Below are positions 1-9,312 of a stretch of DNA of 64,000 bases, one piece after another. This stretch comes from Lachnospiraceae bacterium (GTDB lineage Bacteria; Bacillota; Clostridia; Lachnospirales; Lachnospiraceae): contig CABIXN010000004.1 in NCBI GenBank assembly GCA_902362715.1, positions 211,337 through 275,336 on the forward strand, written 5' to 3'. Both the position numbers and the translations under genes were made by a program. The stretch's first letter is position 1; each line of letters begins with the position of its first letter. Below the pieces are notes generated by a model. The model saw only the letters and a program-made list of their open reading frames with translations. It was not told where the DNA came from and searched no databases.

Positions 1-597
1 AGCAACAAGGCTCCCAGAATACACCATATTCAGTCTGTCTGCAAGTACAGCTTCCTGTGCCAGCACCTCATCCGTTTTGTCTACATTTAAAGATTCTCCG
101 GTAAGCGAGCTTTCATTTACCTGCAGTGCATAATTTTCTATAATTCTGCCGTCGGCAACTACCATATCCCCGGCTTCCAGCAGCAAAATATCTCCCGGAA
201 CAACATCTTTAGATGGAACCTGTACGGTCTCGTGATCCCGAAGCAATTTTGCATGGGGTGATGAGAGAGCCTTTAATGAATCCAGAGACTTTTGAGCATT
301 TGCATATTGAACAGTTCCCAGAATTGCATTTAATACAATTACAACCACAATAACAACTGTACTTTCTACATTTCCGGATATCATAGAAATAACAGCTGCA
401 ACAATCAGTATAATTACAAGAAGATCATAGAACTGTTCTAAAAACACCTGAAACAGACTCTTCTTTTTTCCTTCGCGCAGAACATTTTCGCCTTTTTCCT
501 GGCGGATCTGTTCTACCTGCAAAGCGTTGAGCCCTTCCGGTGTGGAGGAAAACTGTTCTAGCACTTCCATTCCTTTCATCTGATAAATTTCTTTCAT
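1..597 (-). CDS. Cation-translocating P-type ATPase, N-terminal part (cut by window edge)
   Basis: The 199 visible residues begin with a cation-ATPase N-terminal domain (MKEIYQMKG start). Two membrane helices follow (about 50-90). The actuator domain is next, with a GDILLLEAGD segment and the SLTGES motif that drives dephosphorylation in P-type pumps. The phosphorylation DKTG site would lie beyond the left edge. An AGGAGG ribosome-binding site sits just upstream of the ATG. The gene lies behind a yybP-ykoY riboswitch with a terminator, so Mn2+ (or Ca2+/Mn2+) export is the likely role. The domain layout fits the calcium-type (P2A) family; the substrate is inferred from the riboswitch. Confidence 0.88.
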   Translation of the reverse strand, partial: MKEIYQMKGMEVLEQFSSTPEGLNALQVEQIRQEKGENVLREGKKKSLFQVFLEQFYDLLVIILIVAAVISMISGNVESTVVIVVVIVLNAILGTVQYANAQKSLDSLKALSSPHAKLLRDHETVQVPSKDVVPGDILLLEAGDMVVADGRIIENYALQVNESSLTGESLNVDKTDEVLAQEAVLADRLNMVYSGSLVA

Positions 598-637
598 CTC
601 TAACCTCCTGTGCAGATATGATTTTTCCAAAAGAAAA

Positions 638-762
638 AGACTTTTCGTGTATATATTTTTAGATACAAAAAATACATACACGAAAAGTCTTGTCACCAAT
701 CTGGTATACATTGCCGGGATTAACCGTGATGACGACAATGTATTTAGACTACTCCCTTTCCA
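638..762 (-). promoter_or_regulatory. yybP-ykoY (Mn2+) riboswitch with terminator platform
   Basis: Read on the minus strand, the leader has the conserved AAAGGGAGTAG start, a GTCGTCA loop and a CCCGGC loop inside an 8-bp ATACATTG/CAATGTAT stem, a short ACCA/TGGT hairpin, and a closing GACAAGAC. These match the yybP-ykoY consensus. The 3' strand of P1 (CTTTTC) is also the 5' arm of a long hairpin (638-652 with 676-690) followed by T-rich sequence just before the P-type ATPase. The two folds exclude each other, so metal binding should prevent termination. The class is known to sense Mn2+; the on-switch reading is inference from the layout. Confidence 0.85.
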
Positions 763-841
763 TATACTTATGAAATATTGGCTTTTTCTTTGTATTCATA
801 ACTATAGCCGACTTGCATCAGATTTGCAAGAACTTTTTTAT

Positions 842-874
842 AAACAGTATCCGGCATCTGACCGGATACTGTTT
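842..874 (-). terminator. Rho-independent terminator of the rubredoxin gene
   Basis: Perfect 13-bp arms (842-854 and 862-874) with a 7-nt loop lie 13 nt downstream of the rubredoxin stop. The minus-strand 3' side runs into a T-containing stretch. It separates rubredoxin from the riboswitch leader. Confidence 0.7.
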
Positions 875-886
875 TACTGCTGCTTA

Positions 887-1045
887 TTATTTTTCTGAAA
901 AAGAATCTTTTCCCACACCGCATAAAGGACATTCAAAATCCTCCGGCAGATCTTCAAATTTCGTTCCCGGTGCAATACCAAGATCCGGATCACCTTTTGC
1001 CTCATCATATTCCCATCCACAGATATCGCATACATACACTTTCAT
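887..1045 (-). CDS. Rubredoxin
   Basis: This 52-residue protein has the full rubredoxin pattern: [14 protein letters not shown] at the start and [11 protein letters not shown] near the end, giving two CxxC knuckles that bind one Fe. Length and spacing are typical. Rubredoxins are small cytoplasmic one-electron carriers. In anaerobes they feed flavodiiron proteins, rubrerythrin and similar O2 or peroxide reductases. The divergent neighbour is a flavodiiron protein, so this rubredoxin may be its donor, although that enzyme also has its own rubredoxin domain. A good AAGGAGG site precedes the ATG, and a TTGTAA-17-TAATAT promoter lies upstream. Confidence 0.93.
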   Translation of the reverse strand: MKVYVCDICGWEYDEAKGDPDLGIAPGTKFEDLPEDFECPLCGVGKDSFSEK

Positions 1046-1082
1046 TTTTATAATCCTCCTTCTTATTTTCAGTATTTTAATT

Positions 1083-1111
1083 ATATTAGCGTATTTCTTT
1101 GTTTGTTACAA
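1083..1111 (-). promoter_or_regulatory. Sigma-A-type promoter of rubredoxin
   Basis: On the minus strand a TTGTAA -35 box (1106-1111) and a TAATAT -10 box (1083-1088) are exactly 17 bp apart, 38 bp before the rubredoxin ATG. The rest of the 1046-1324 gap is AT-rich and must also hold the promoter of the divergent flavodiiron gene; no clear consensus was seen for that one. Confidence 0.6.
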
Positions 1112-1324
1112 GTATTCCTGTAATTGCTTTGAATTATACATATTATGGAATTTTATTTCTGTTGCAATTATCACTTCTTTATCCATTCTATTTTTTTACA
1201 ATCCTAAGTGACTTCTCTGGAAATATATAGTATGATAATGATGCAATTAATTTTGTTTTTTATTTCACAATTGCGGATACTATAAGTAAATATCCAAAAA
1301 ATTTTAATAGAAGGAGATGAACCT

Positions 1325-3175
1325 ATGTATTGTACAAAAAAAATTACAGATGATCTCACATGGGTCGGCGGCAACGACAGAAGACTTGCCATGTTTGAAG
1401 GAGTTTACTCCGTTCCGGACGGCGTATCTTATAACTCCTACCTGTTAACTGATGACAAAACTGTTTTATTCGACACAGTAGACCGGGCAGTCAGTACCGT
1501 TTTCTTTGAAAATCTTGCCCACACCTTAGATGGCCGGACACTCGACTATGTCATTATACAGCATATGGAACCGGATCATTCTGCCACCCTCTCAGAGCTG
1601 ATCCTTCGGTATCCTGATGTAAAAATCATTGCCAATGCCAAAACTGCAGTTATGATGAAGCAGTTTTTCGAATTTGAAGTGGACAGCCGCACGCTGCTTG
1701 TAAAAGAAGGAGATACCTTTGAAACAGGGCATCATACACTGACCTTTGTTATGGCTCCCATGGTACACTGGCCTGAAGTTATGGTTACTTATGATATGAC
1801 TGATAAAATTCTTTTCTCTGCAGATGCTTTCGGAACCTTTGGAGCATTAAATGGAGCTATTTTTGCAGATGAAGTTGATTTTAACCGTGACTATATGGAT
1901 GAAGCCCGCCGCTATTACTGTAATATTGTTGGTAAATACGGTACGCAGGTACAGGCACTTTTAAAGAAGGCTTCCTCACTGGAAATCAATATGATCTGCC
2001 CGCTGCACGGTTTCGTATGGCGCAGCCATATTGGTGATTACATTGACAAATATGTAAAATGGAGTACCTACACACCGGAAGAAACCGGCGTTATGATTGC
2101 ATATGCTTCCGTATATGGAAATACAGAAAATACAGCTGAAATTATCGCTTCTAGACTGCGGGATAAGGGAATTAAAACGGTAATGTACGATGTATCTGTA
2201 ACTCCCGCTTCTAATATTATTGCTGCTGCTTTCCAGTGGAGCCATTTATTATTTGCCTCCACCACTTACAATGCAGGCATTTTTGTCAGCATGGAAGAAC
2301 TGCTTCGGGATCTGGCAGCCCACAATATTCAAAAACGTACTGTTGCTTTTGTGGAAAACGGCTCATGGGCCGCTACCAGCGGAAAACTGATGCGCGAGAT
2401 TATTGCATCCTGCAAGGACATGAATATTCTAGAAGAAACCGTTTCTTTGAAATCTTCCCTGAAACCGTCACAGGATGATCAGGTAAACGCTCTTGTAGAA
2501 GCTCTCAGCAATACAATTCCCCAGTTTAAACCGGCACAGGCTGCATCTGCAGAAACAGAGGCTTCTGTAGATCCCAATGCTTTGTTTAAGCTTTCTTATG
2601 GATTATTTGTATTGTCTGCAAAAGACGGCGAAAAAGATAACGGATGTATCATCAACACAGTCACACAGCTGACAGATACCCCAAAACGGCTGACTATTGC
2701 AGTAAATAAACAGAACCTTACACATGATATGATCTTAAAAACAGGTATGTTTAATGTATCCGTATTAACGGAAGATGTCCCCTTTAAAGTTTTCCAGCAC
2801 TTTGGATTCCAGAGCGGACGTGAAGCAGATAAATTTGACGGCAGCATCAAGGCAGTAAGAAGCCGCAATGGTGTTGTTTATCTTCCGGATTACACAAATG
2901 CTTTTATATCCGGCAAGGTAATTGACGCCCTTGATTACGGCACGCACACATTATTTGTGGCAGAAATCACAGAGGCTTGTATTCTGTCCCAGGAACCGTC
3001 CGTAACTTACGCTTACTACTTTGAACACATTAAACCAAAACCACAGCCGGCAGAAGAGAATAAAAAAGGATTTGTATGCAAAATCTGCGGTTATGTGTAC
3101 GAAGGTGAGACGCTCCCCGCAGATTTCATCTGCCCCCTCTGCAAACATGGAGCAGAAGACTTTGAACCATTGTAA
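1325..3175 (+). CDS. Long flavodiiron protein (diiron + flavodoxin + flavin reductase + rubredoxin)
   Basis: This 616-residue cytoplasmic O2/NO reductase has the metallo-beta-lactamase-like diiron domain at 1-250. Its six iron ligands are visible: H80, E82 and D84 in HMEPDH, H148, D167 and H228. Flavodoxin follows at about 255-395 (ASVYGNTENTA binds FMN), then a flavin-reductase-like domain (about 425-565) and a C-terminal rubredoxin (CKICGYVYEG and CPLCKHG). Family members scavenge oxygen or nitric oxide in strict anaerobes. The fused reductase and rubredoxin imply an internal electron path. AGAAGGAG lies 8 nt before the ATG. The gene is divergent from rubredoxin and ends at a bidirectional terminator. 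Confidence 0.93.
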   Translation: MYCTKKITDDLTWVGGNDRRLAMFEGVYSVPDGVSYNSYLLTDDKTVLFDTVDRAVSTVFFENLAHTLDGRTLDYVIIQHMEPDHSATLSELILRYPDVKIIANAKTAVMMKQFFEFEVDSRTLLVKEGDTFETGHHTLTFVMAPMVHWPEVMVTYDMTDKILFSADAFGTFGALNGAIFADEVDFNRDYMDEARRYYCNIVGKYGTQVQALLKKASSLEINMICPLHGFVWRSHIGDYIDKYVKWSTYTPEETGVMIAYASVYGNTENTAEIIASRLRDKGIKTVMYDVSVTPASNIIAAAFQWSHLLFASTTYNAGIFVSMEELLRDLAAHNIQKRTVAFVENGSWAATSGKLMREIIASCKDMNILEETVSLKSSLKPSQDDQVNALVEALSNTIPQFKPAQAASAETEASVDPNALFKLSYGLFVLSAKDGEKDNGCIINTVTQLTDTPKRLTIAVNKQNLTHDMILKTGMFNVSVLTEDVPFKVFQHFGFQSGREADKFDGSIKAVRSRNGVVYLPDYTNAFISGKVIDALDYGTHTLFVAEITEACILSQEPSVTYAYYFEHIKPKPQPAEENKKGFVCKICGYVYEGETLPADFICPLCKHGAEDFEPL

Positions 3176-3199
3176 AAATAAATAAATTCAGAACTTAAA

Positions 3200-3244
3200 A
3201 AAGACTGCTGTGAACTCATAATCCAGGAATTCACAGCAGTCTTT
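3200..3244. terminator. Bidirectional terminator between convergent genes
   Basis: Perfect 15-bp arms (3200-3214 and 3230-3244) are flanked by A-rich sequence on the left and T-rich sequence on the right. It lies 24 bp after the flavodiiron stop and 21 bp before the stop of the convergent HD gene. Confidence 0.85.
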
Positions 3245-3265
3245 CTTCCATACTATCTCCAGTTA

Positions 3266-3943
3266 TCAGCATAATTTACTTCCGTTTGCATACAGCTTAA
3301 AGCTGCAGTTTAATACTTCCGCCGCTCTTTTTGACATCAGCATACGCTGCAGAAAAATTTCAAAGTAATCCATAACGGTGCACATGGAATCATCCAGCTC
3401 CAAATCCATCTGAATCACCTTCTTTTCTGCATTCACCGTCAGTTTTGAACTTAACGCGGCGTAATTTACCCGGTCATGAGCATCAAAACCTGTGATTACT
3501 TTATTTCGCACACGGTTTCTGCGCACATCTGTTTTATCCGCCAGAATCAACGCTGCCGATACTATGTCAATGGCAGTACCGGTAGCTTCATCATGGTGTC
3601 CAATAGCCGCCGCAACAGTAATTGCATCACAAAGAGGCATTCCCAGTTCCTTTAAAATTTGATATGCCAGCAGACCTCCGCTGTGGGCATGGTCATGACG
3701 GTTAATTCCATTCCCAATATCATGCATATATCCTGCAATTCTGCTAAGTTCAATCTGATGCTTGTCAAATCCAAGACTTTTTAAAATATCCCCTGCAGTC
3801 TCAGCCACTTTCGCCGCATGTTTCCTGGAATGTTCTGTGTAGCCCAAAACGCCTAACACATCGTTTCCCTTTTCAATCAGCAGATTAATTTCCTCATTTT
3901 TCCGAATCTGTTTGTACGTGATCCCTTTTTTATCTTCTTCCAT
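3266..3943 (-). CDS. HD-domain metal-dependent phosphohydrolase
   Basis: This 225-residue protein has the HD-superfamily metal site: H38 in TEHSRKH, the HD pair at 74-75 in YMHDIGN, the HDHAHSGG segment at 83-90, and GHHDEATG further on. An ADKTD motif follows the domain. Such proteins hydrolyse phosphoesters or nucleotides; the substrate cannot be read from the sequence. The ATG at 3943 is chosen because AAAGGAG stands 6 nt upstream, while the longer open frame has no ribosome-binding site. It lies 97 bp downstream of the GTPase-NYN gene on the same strand, so the two may be co-transcribed. Confidence 0.8.
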   Translation of the reverse strand: MEEDKKGITYKQIRKNEEINLLIEKGNDVLGVLGYTEHSRKHAAKVAETAGDILKSLGFDKHQIELSRIAGYMHDIGNGINRHDHAHSGGLLAYQILKELGMPLCDAITVAAAIGHHDEATGTAIDIVSAALILADKTDVRRNRVRNKVITGFDAHDRVNYAALSSKLTVNAEKKVIQMDLELDDSMCTVMDYFEIFLQRMLMSKRAAEVLNCSFKLYANGSKLC

Positions 3944-4040
3944 TCCAACTCCTTTCTGCCATACAGCACCAGTTTCCAGTATAGCGGCTTTTGTTTCCGG
4001 CTGACACCCGGTTTTGGTAAAACCTTCGTAAAATCTCCGG

Positions 4041-6749
4041 TTATAAAAAGTCCTTTTTTCCAAGCCTTACATCTTCCATAAAACCTTTCAGTTCTTCCGG
4101 CAGAGATTGAAATAAAAAGCTGCCGCCAGCCTTCTCCTGTTCAAGATACTGATTTTGAAGCTCTTTTGCCATGGCTTCTATTTCCTGGTAAAGTCCTAGG
4201 GCAGACATTCTTGCGCCCCCCTGCCCCAGAATAATCACCTGCTCTAATGCATCCGAAGTAGCAACCGTCACCTGATATTTTCTTCCAATCTCATGAACAG
4301 TTTTTTCAATATACTGGTCTGCCGTTTCTGCCTCTCTGGTATAAACAACATGAATGTTGTGATACTTCAATATCTCACCGGGATTTCCCTTCACTTTATA
4401 CGCATCAAAGACAAGAATCAGCGTAACCTGCTTATAGCCCTGGTAATTGCATAAAATATCCATCAGTTTATTTCTGGCAGCCTCAATGTTCTCCTGGGCC
4501 AATTCCTTTAATTCATCCCAGGCAAAAATAATATTATATCCGTCCACAAGAAGATATTCCTTATCCCCTGTTTTCCTTTGAGATCTGCCGCCAGAAACTG
4601 CAGGCGGAAGCGACGCAGTTTTTTTCTTAAAGGCATTGTGACTCCTCTTAACCGGTCCGTAAGTACGCGAAAAAATCTCCTCCAGCTCTTTTTCACTGGC
4701 CCAGGAATCCTGCTGACGCTTCTTAAAGTCCGGAACAGCTGCTTTTGATTCCTGTACTGTCTTCTCCTTCCACACGCTGTCCACATGCATATGCTGCTCC
4801 ACCTGATCCCAGCTTACATAATATCCGGCTCCATGAGCACAGAATACAGAGCCCGTTGGATGATCCGGATCGCTGTCAGCATCATACCCGGCGCCTGCAA
4901 TCACCTCATCTGCATTATGGCATGGTTCATATCCTTTCAAGCTGCAGAATAAACGGCCGCATCCTTTTGTGTAAGCCGCCACTTCCGTCATATACCCTTC
5001 CATAGCTGCTGCCGGAACCTTTCCGGTAAGAACGGAAACATCTCCTTTATTCTCTGCAGGCAGAAAGCTTCCATGCATTTTCTGTATATCTGACATGGCC
5101 CGTCCAATCATCTGTCCCGGCACTTCCAGACGAAATTCATATACCGGTTCTAGAAGAACAGACTCCGCCTTCCTTAACCCCTGGCGCAGCGCCCGGTAAG
5201 TGGCCTGGCGGAAATCTCCGCCTTCTGTATGCTTTTGATGAGCCCGTCCCGCCGCCAGCGTGATTTTCATATCAGTGATCTCAGAACCGGTCAGCACCCC
5301 AATATGTTTCTTTTCCTTTAAATGCGTCAAAATCAGCCGCTGCCAGTTTTTGTCCAGTATCTCCTCACTGCAGTCTGCGGTAAACTCAAGACCGCTTCCC
5401 GGGGGAAGAGGTGTCAGAAGAAGGTGAACTTCCGCATAATGACGCAGAGGCTCAAAATGCCCGATCCCCTCTACAGTATCTGCAATGGTTTCCTTGTATA
5501 CAATACTTCCGGCGCCAAAGTCCACATTGATTCCAAACCTCTCTAAAATCAGATTTTTCAGGATTTCAATCTGTACCTCTCCCATTACCTGCGCATGAAT
5601 TTCTCCAAGCTGCTCTTTCCACACAATGTGAAGCAGCGGATCCTCTTCCTCCAGCTGCTTAAGCTTTAAGTAAACCAAAAAAGGATCAGCCTGAGCCGGA
5701 AGCAGAATCTGATACGTCAGTACCGGCTCTAATACCGGAGCAGATGCATTCTCTTCCATCCCCAGCCCCTCTCCTGCAAAGGTCTTTGTCAGCCCGGTTA
5801 CCGCACATACAGTTCCTGGTCCTGCCTCCTGCACAGCCTCATAATCAGCACCGGAATAAATCCGGATCTGATCTGCTTTTTCCTCCCAGGCTGCTTCTAA
5901 GGCCGGTTCCTCCTTTTTTCTGTTGGTCAAAGGCATCTTTACCTTTAAGCTTCCACCGGTGATCTTCATATGGGTCAGCCGGGTTTGCTGGCTGTCTCTG
6001 GAGATCTTATACACTCTTGCGCCAAATGTATCCGGATATTTTGGCTCTTCCATATAGCGAACAAGGCCATCCAGAAATGCCTCCACCCCCTCTAACTTCA
6101 GAGCAGAGCCAAAAAAGCAAGGAAACACCTTTCGGGTCAGAATCATTTCTTTTACTGCCGCCGCTGAAACCGTCCCCTGTTCCAGATACTCCTCCAAAAG
6201 CGCCTCATCACAAAGAGCCAGATTTTCCAGAAAATCTGATTCCTTCTGTTCCTGTCCAAAATCAGTGCATCTCTCATCCAGTCTTTGTTTTAATTCCTTT
6301 AATAACGCCTCTTTATCTGTGCCTTTCTGATCCATTTTATTCACAAATAAAAAGACCGGAATCTGATACTGTTTTAAGAGGTTCCACAGCGTCTGTACAT
6401 GTCCCTGTACGCCGTCGGCGCCGCTGATCACAAGAATCCCGTAATCAAGCACCCCAAGTGTCCGTTCCATCTCCGCAGAAAAGTCCACATGCCCCGGCGT
6501 ATCAAGAAGGGTAATATTCCACGAGCCCAGCTTCATCCGGGCCTCCTTGGAAAAAATAGTAATTCCCCTTTGCCGCTCCAGATCATACGTATCCAGAAAT
6601 GCATCTTTATGATCCACTCTTCCGATTTTTCTGATGTTCCCCGCCGAATACAGCATTGCCTCCGCCAGTGTGGTTTTCCCGGCATCTACATGGGCCAGAA
6701 TACCCATACAGGCGCGTTTTTCTGATTTATTTTCAGACGTATTTTCCAT
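4041..6749 (-). CDS. TetM/EF-G-like translational GTPase fused to a NYN (YacP/Rae1-like) nuclease domain
   Basis: This is a 902-residue fusion. Residues 1 to about 650 follow the ribosomal-protection/EF-G plan: the P-loop AHVDAGKT at 19-26, the G2 segment ERQRGITIF, G3 DTPGHVDF and G4 NKMD. The tail from about 730 is a NYN domain with LLVDGYNII, VFDAYKV, REAETADQYIE and VATSDALEQ, the pattern of YacP. In Bacillus YacP (Rae1) is a nuclease that cuts mRNA in the ribosomal A site. EF-G-like factors dock at the same place, so a ribosome-directed cleavage or rescue role is plausible but inferred. It should not be called a tetracycline-resistance gene on this evidence. The ATG at 6749 has a GAAAGGGG site upstream. 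Confidence 0.85.
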   Translation of the reverse strand: MENTSENKSEKRACMGILAHVDAGKTTLAEAMLYSAGNIRKIGRVDHKDAFLDTYDLERQRGITIFSKEARMKLGSWNITLLDTPGHVDFSAEMERTLGVLDYGILVISGADGVQGHVQTLWNLLKQYQIPVFLFVNKMDQKGTDKEALLKELKQRLDERCTDFGQEQKESDFLENLALCDEALLEEYLEQGTVSAAAVKEMILTRKVFPCFFGSALKLEGVEAFLDGLVRYMEEPKYPDTFGARVYKISRDSQQTRLTHMKITGGSLKVKMPLTNRKKEEPALEAAWEEKADQIRIYSGADYEAVQEAGPGTVCAVTGLTKTFAGEGLGMEENASAPVLEPVLTYQILLPAQADPFLVYLKLKQLEEEDPLLHIVWKEQLGEIHAQVMGEVQIEILKNLILERFGINVDFGAGSIVYKETIADTVEGIGHFEPLRHYAEVHLLLTPLPPGSGLEFTADCSEEILDKNWQRLILTHLKEKKHIGVLTGSEITDMKITLAAGRAHQKHTEGGDFRQATYRALRQGLRKAESVLLEPVYEFRLEVPGQMIGRAMSDIQKMHGSFLPAENKGDVSVLTGKVPAAAMEGYMTEVAAYTKGCGRLFCSLKGYEPCHNADEVIAGAGYDADSDPDHPTGSVFCAHGAGYYVSWDQVEQHMHVDSVWKEKTVQESKAAVPDFKKRQQDSWASEKELEEIFSRTYGPVKRSHNAFKKKTASLPPAVSGGRSQRKTGDKEYLLVDGYNIIFAWDELKELAQENIEAARNKLMDILCNYQGYKQVTLILVFDAYKVKGNPGEILKYHNIHVVYTREAETADQYIEKTVHEIGRKYQVTVATSDALEQVIILGQGGARMSALGLYQEIEAMAKELQNQYLEQEKAGGSFLFQSLPEELKGFMEDVRLGKKDFL

Positions 6750-6848
6750 ATGAAAATACCCCTTTCTACTTATTTTTGATTTGCTTTTTATCATAACACA
6801 GAAAGAACTATAAGTCGATAAACCAACCTTTCTCCAGAGTAAAAACAA

Positions 6849-6900
6849 ATATGCCTCCCTCTGCAGACAGATGTATTTATCTGATACAAGGGAAGCATAT
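6849..6900 (-). terminator. Terminator downstream of lgt
   Basis: Arms 6849-6860 and 6889-6900 pair with one G-U. An inner stem extends the hairpin, and on the minus strand it is followed by TTTGTTTTT. It begins 11 nt after the lgt stop and isolates lgt from the GTPase-NYN gene. Confidence 0.75.
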
Positions 6901-6911
6901 GATTTGCCCTG

Positions 6912-7673
6912 CTATTTATTTTTATTGCATACTGCACTTCTTCTTAAGAGCAGTATCACTCCAAAGACTGCCACAAATACAGATATAAACTGTGACGTCG
7001 ACAGCGGGCCAATTGCCCCACGGAGCAGATCTCCTCTGAAAAATTCTATAGTAAATCGTCCGATACTGTATATAATCAGATACAGTGCGCTGATTTTTCC
7101 CGGCACCCGGTTCTTTCTTGCAAGAAGACAAAGTACCGCAAAATTAGCAAAATCAAAAATGCTGGAATACACCTGGGTGGGCACCAGCGCTACCCCGTTT
7201 GGTGCAAACGCGGAATCTTTAAATGTGAGAGCCAGAGGACCGCTTGTTTCTATTCCGTAACAGCAGCCGGCCAGAAAACAACCGATACGCCCAAAGCCCT
7301 GGGCAAGGGCAATAGATGGCACAACCAGATCCAGGTATTTCCAAAACTCCAGCTTTTTTACCCGGCAGAACACATATCCCGCAGCAATTCCCGCAATAAT
7401 TCCTCCATATACTACAAAGCCGTCAAATACATCCAGCAGCCGGCCGGGATCTGCAATAATTTCATCTAAAACAGTAATATAATACAGAACCTTCGCGCCC
7501 ACAAAGCCAATTACAACGCCCCAGATCAACAATGGAAAAATGTACTGGCTCTCCAGCTTGTATTTTTTTGCCCGATATTCCGCCATAACATACGCAGCTA
7601 TAATGCCAATGGCGATCATCAGACCGTATCCGTGAATCGTAAAATTTCCAATTGAAAATAAATCGTTTTTCAT
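6912..7673 (-). CDS. lgt: Prolipoprotein diacylglyceryl transferase
   Basis: This 253-residue membrane enzyme transfers diacylglycerol from phosphatidylglycerol to the lipobox cysteine of prolipoproteins, the first step of lipoprotein maturation. The Lgt signature is present (GFGRIGCFLAGCCYG, about 126-140), preceded by an FVVYGG segment and followed by YSIGRFTIEFFRGD, which holds conserved catalytic and lipid-binding residues. Seven hydrophobic segments and the length fit the family. It stands alone between terminators, so it is probably monocistronic. Confidence 0.95.
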   Translation of the reverse strand: MKNDLFSIGNFTIHGYGLMIAIGIIAAYVMAEYRAKKYKLESQYIFPLLIWGVVIGFVGAKVLYYITVLDEIIADPGRLLDVFDGFVVYGGIIAGIAAGYVFCRVKKLEFWKYLDLVVPSIALAQGFGRIGCFLAGCCYGIETSGPLALTFKDSAFAPNGVALVPTQVYSSIFDFANFAVLCLLARKNRVPGKISALYLIIYSIGRFTIEFFRGDLLRGAIGPLSTSQFISVFVAVFGVILLLRRSAVCNKNK

Positions 7674-7824
7674 AAAAAACCCTTTCTGTCAGCAAAACGG
7701 TTCCTTTTTCGAATCCGCCGTTTTCCCACTGGCACAACTGTATAAACCAGTTTCGTACCACTAAAATCCTTCTCTCATATTACCCCAGTTTTTTATGATT
7801 GACAACCCACAGTTTCTTCCGGCC

Positions 7825-9312
7825 TCATTGTTCCGGGAAATAGTTTTCTAATACTTTTGTATCGGTTGGTTTTCCAAGACAGGAACCCAGTATCATCAAA
7901 ATAAGAGATACAACAATCCCAATTACAATCTGATGAAGTTCCATCACCTTTACTCCAAGGGCCATGGTTACACAATAACTGACTGTCCCCCCGATCATAG
8001 ATAAAATTGCGCCTGTACGGTTTGCCTTTCTCCAGAACATGCCCAGCAGAAAAATCCATACAAAGGCGCTTTCCAGGCCGCCAAAGGCAAACATATTAAT
8101 TTTCCAGATTACATCCGGCGGTGAAATGGAAATCACAAATATAATCAATCCAATTACAAGGGTGCAGATCTGGCTGTAAGCAGCTGTCTTTTTCTCTGAG
8201 AGAACTTTATTCCGTTTTTCCATCTGCCGCATATAGATATCCTTTACTAAAGACGAGGTGGCTGTAAGCAGCAGTGAGGACACGGTTGAAATAGATGCAG
8301 CAATGGGGCCGATAATGGTAAGTCCGGCCAGCACCGGCTTTAAGGACGCTGCGATTGTCATAGGCATAATATTATCTACACTGTTCCCGTAGGCTGAGAT
8401 ATCCTCTGTCAGTACTCCCTGGGATAAAACCCCGATAAAATTCATGCCGATATTCATAGCCCCAATGACAATGGTTCCTATAAGGATTGCCCGATGAAGG
8501 GATTTTGTATCCTTATAACTCATGCACCGCACCACGGACTGGGGTAATCCAATGGTAAAGACTCCCACAAGCAGCCACTGGGAAATATACAGACTATAGG
8601 GCATCTGCCCTCCGGATAATGGTTCTAGCATCTCCGGCTTAAATTCAGAAATATGGTCCATAATCGCCGTATACCCGCCCCCGGCATTTAAAACACCAAA
8701 CAGCAGAATTATCATGCCCGCAAGCATTGCAATGGCACACAGCGCGTCCGTAACTGCCACACCACGGAATCCTCCCACTGTAGTATAAATAACGACAATA
8801 AGACCAAACAACACCAGACCGGTCATATAGGAGTAACCGGTAACAGCCTGAAAGATTTTGGCCCCGCCTACAAACTGAGCTACCATAGTAGCACAGAAGA
8901 AAATAATGGTAATAACTGCAGACAGACTGGCAAGGGCATCCGACTGATATCGGTGGCGGATCACATCCATAATTGTAACACCGTTAATTTTCCGTGATAC
9001 AACTGCAACCTTTTTACCCAGAATCCCCAGCACTAGAAATAAAGCCGTTACCTGAACTACAGACATATAAATCCAGCCAAATCCCACACTCCATGCCTGC
9101 CCGGGCCCGCCCACAAATGAACTGACAGAACTGTAGGTTGCAACGGTAGTCATGGCCAGCACAAAACCGCCCAGACTCCTAGAACCGATAAAATATTCCT
9201 TTACGAAACCCTCCGAGGCCTGCTTCTTTCTCCGATATCTTATAAAAAGGCTGACCCCCAGCATTAAACAGAGGAATAGAAAGATAGGACCAAGCATTAC
9301 CAGATTATTCAT
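7825..9312 (-). CDS. panF: Sodium/pantothenate symporter
   Basis: This 495-residue sodium:solute symporter (SSS family) has about 13 membrane segments. The conserved FIGSRSLGGFVLAMTTVATY segment near the N-terminus and the GGFRGVAVTDALCA segment mark the PanF branch. Its start overlaps the end of yhdT by 8 bp; the yhdT-panF pairing is known from many bacteria and supports pantothenate as the substrate. The protein would bring pantothenate in with Na+ for coenzyme A synthesis. Confidence 0.9.
   Translation of the reverse strand: MNNLVMLGPIFLFLCLMLGVSLFIRYRRKKQASEGFVKEYFIGSRSLGGFVLAMTTVATYSSVSSFVGGPGQAWSVGFGWIYMSVVQVTALFLVLGILGKKVAVVSRKINGVTIMDVIRHRYQSDALASLSAVITIIFFCATMVAQFVGGAKIFQAVTGYSYMTGLVLFGLIVVIYTTVGGFRGVAVTDALCAIAMLAGMIILLFGVLNAGGGYTAIMDHISEFKPEMLEPLSGGQMPYSLYISQWLLVGVFTIGLPQSVVRCMSYKDTKSLHRAILIGTIVIGAMNIGMNFIGVLSQGVLTEDISAYGNSVDNIMPMTIAASLKPVLAGLTIIGPIAASISTVSSLLLTATSSLVKDIYMRQMEKRNKVLSEKKTAAYSQICTLVIGLIIFVISISPPDVIWKINMFAFGGLESAFVWIFLLGMFWRKANRTGAILSMIGGTVSYCVTMALGVKVMELHQIVIGIVVSLILMILGSCLGKPTDTKVLENYFPEQ

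Noticed and set aside
4041..6749. Reading the GTPase-NYN gene as a tetracycline-resistance determinant.
   Set aside because: It is chromosomal, has the NYN fusion and lies outside the ICE; similarity to TetM in the GTPase part alone does not show resistance.
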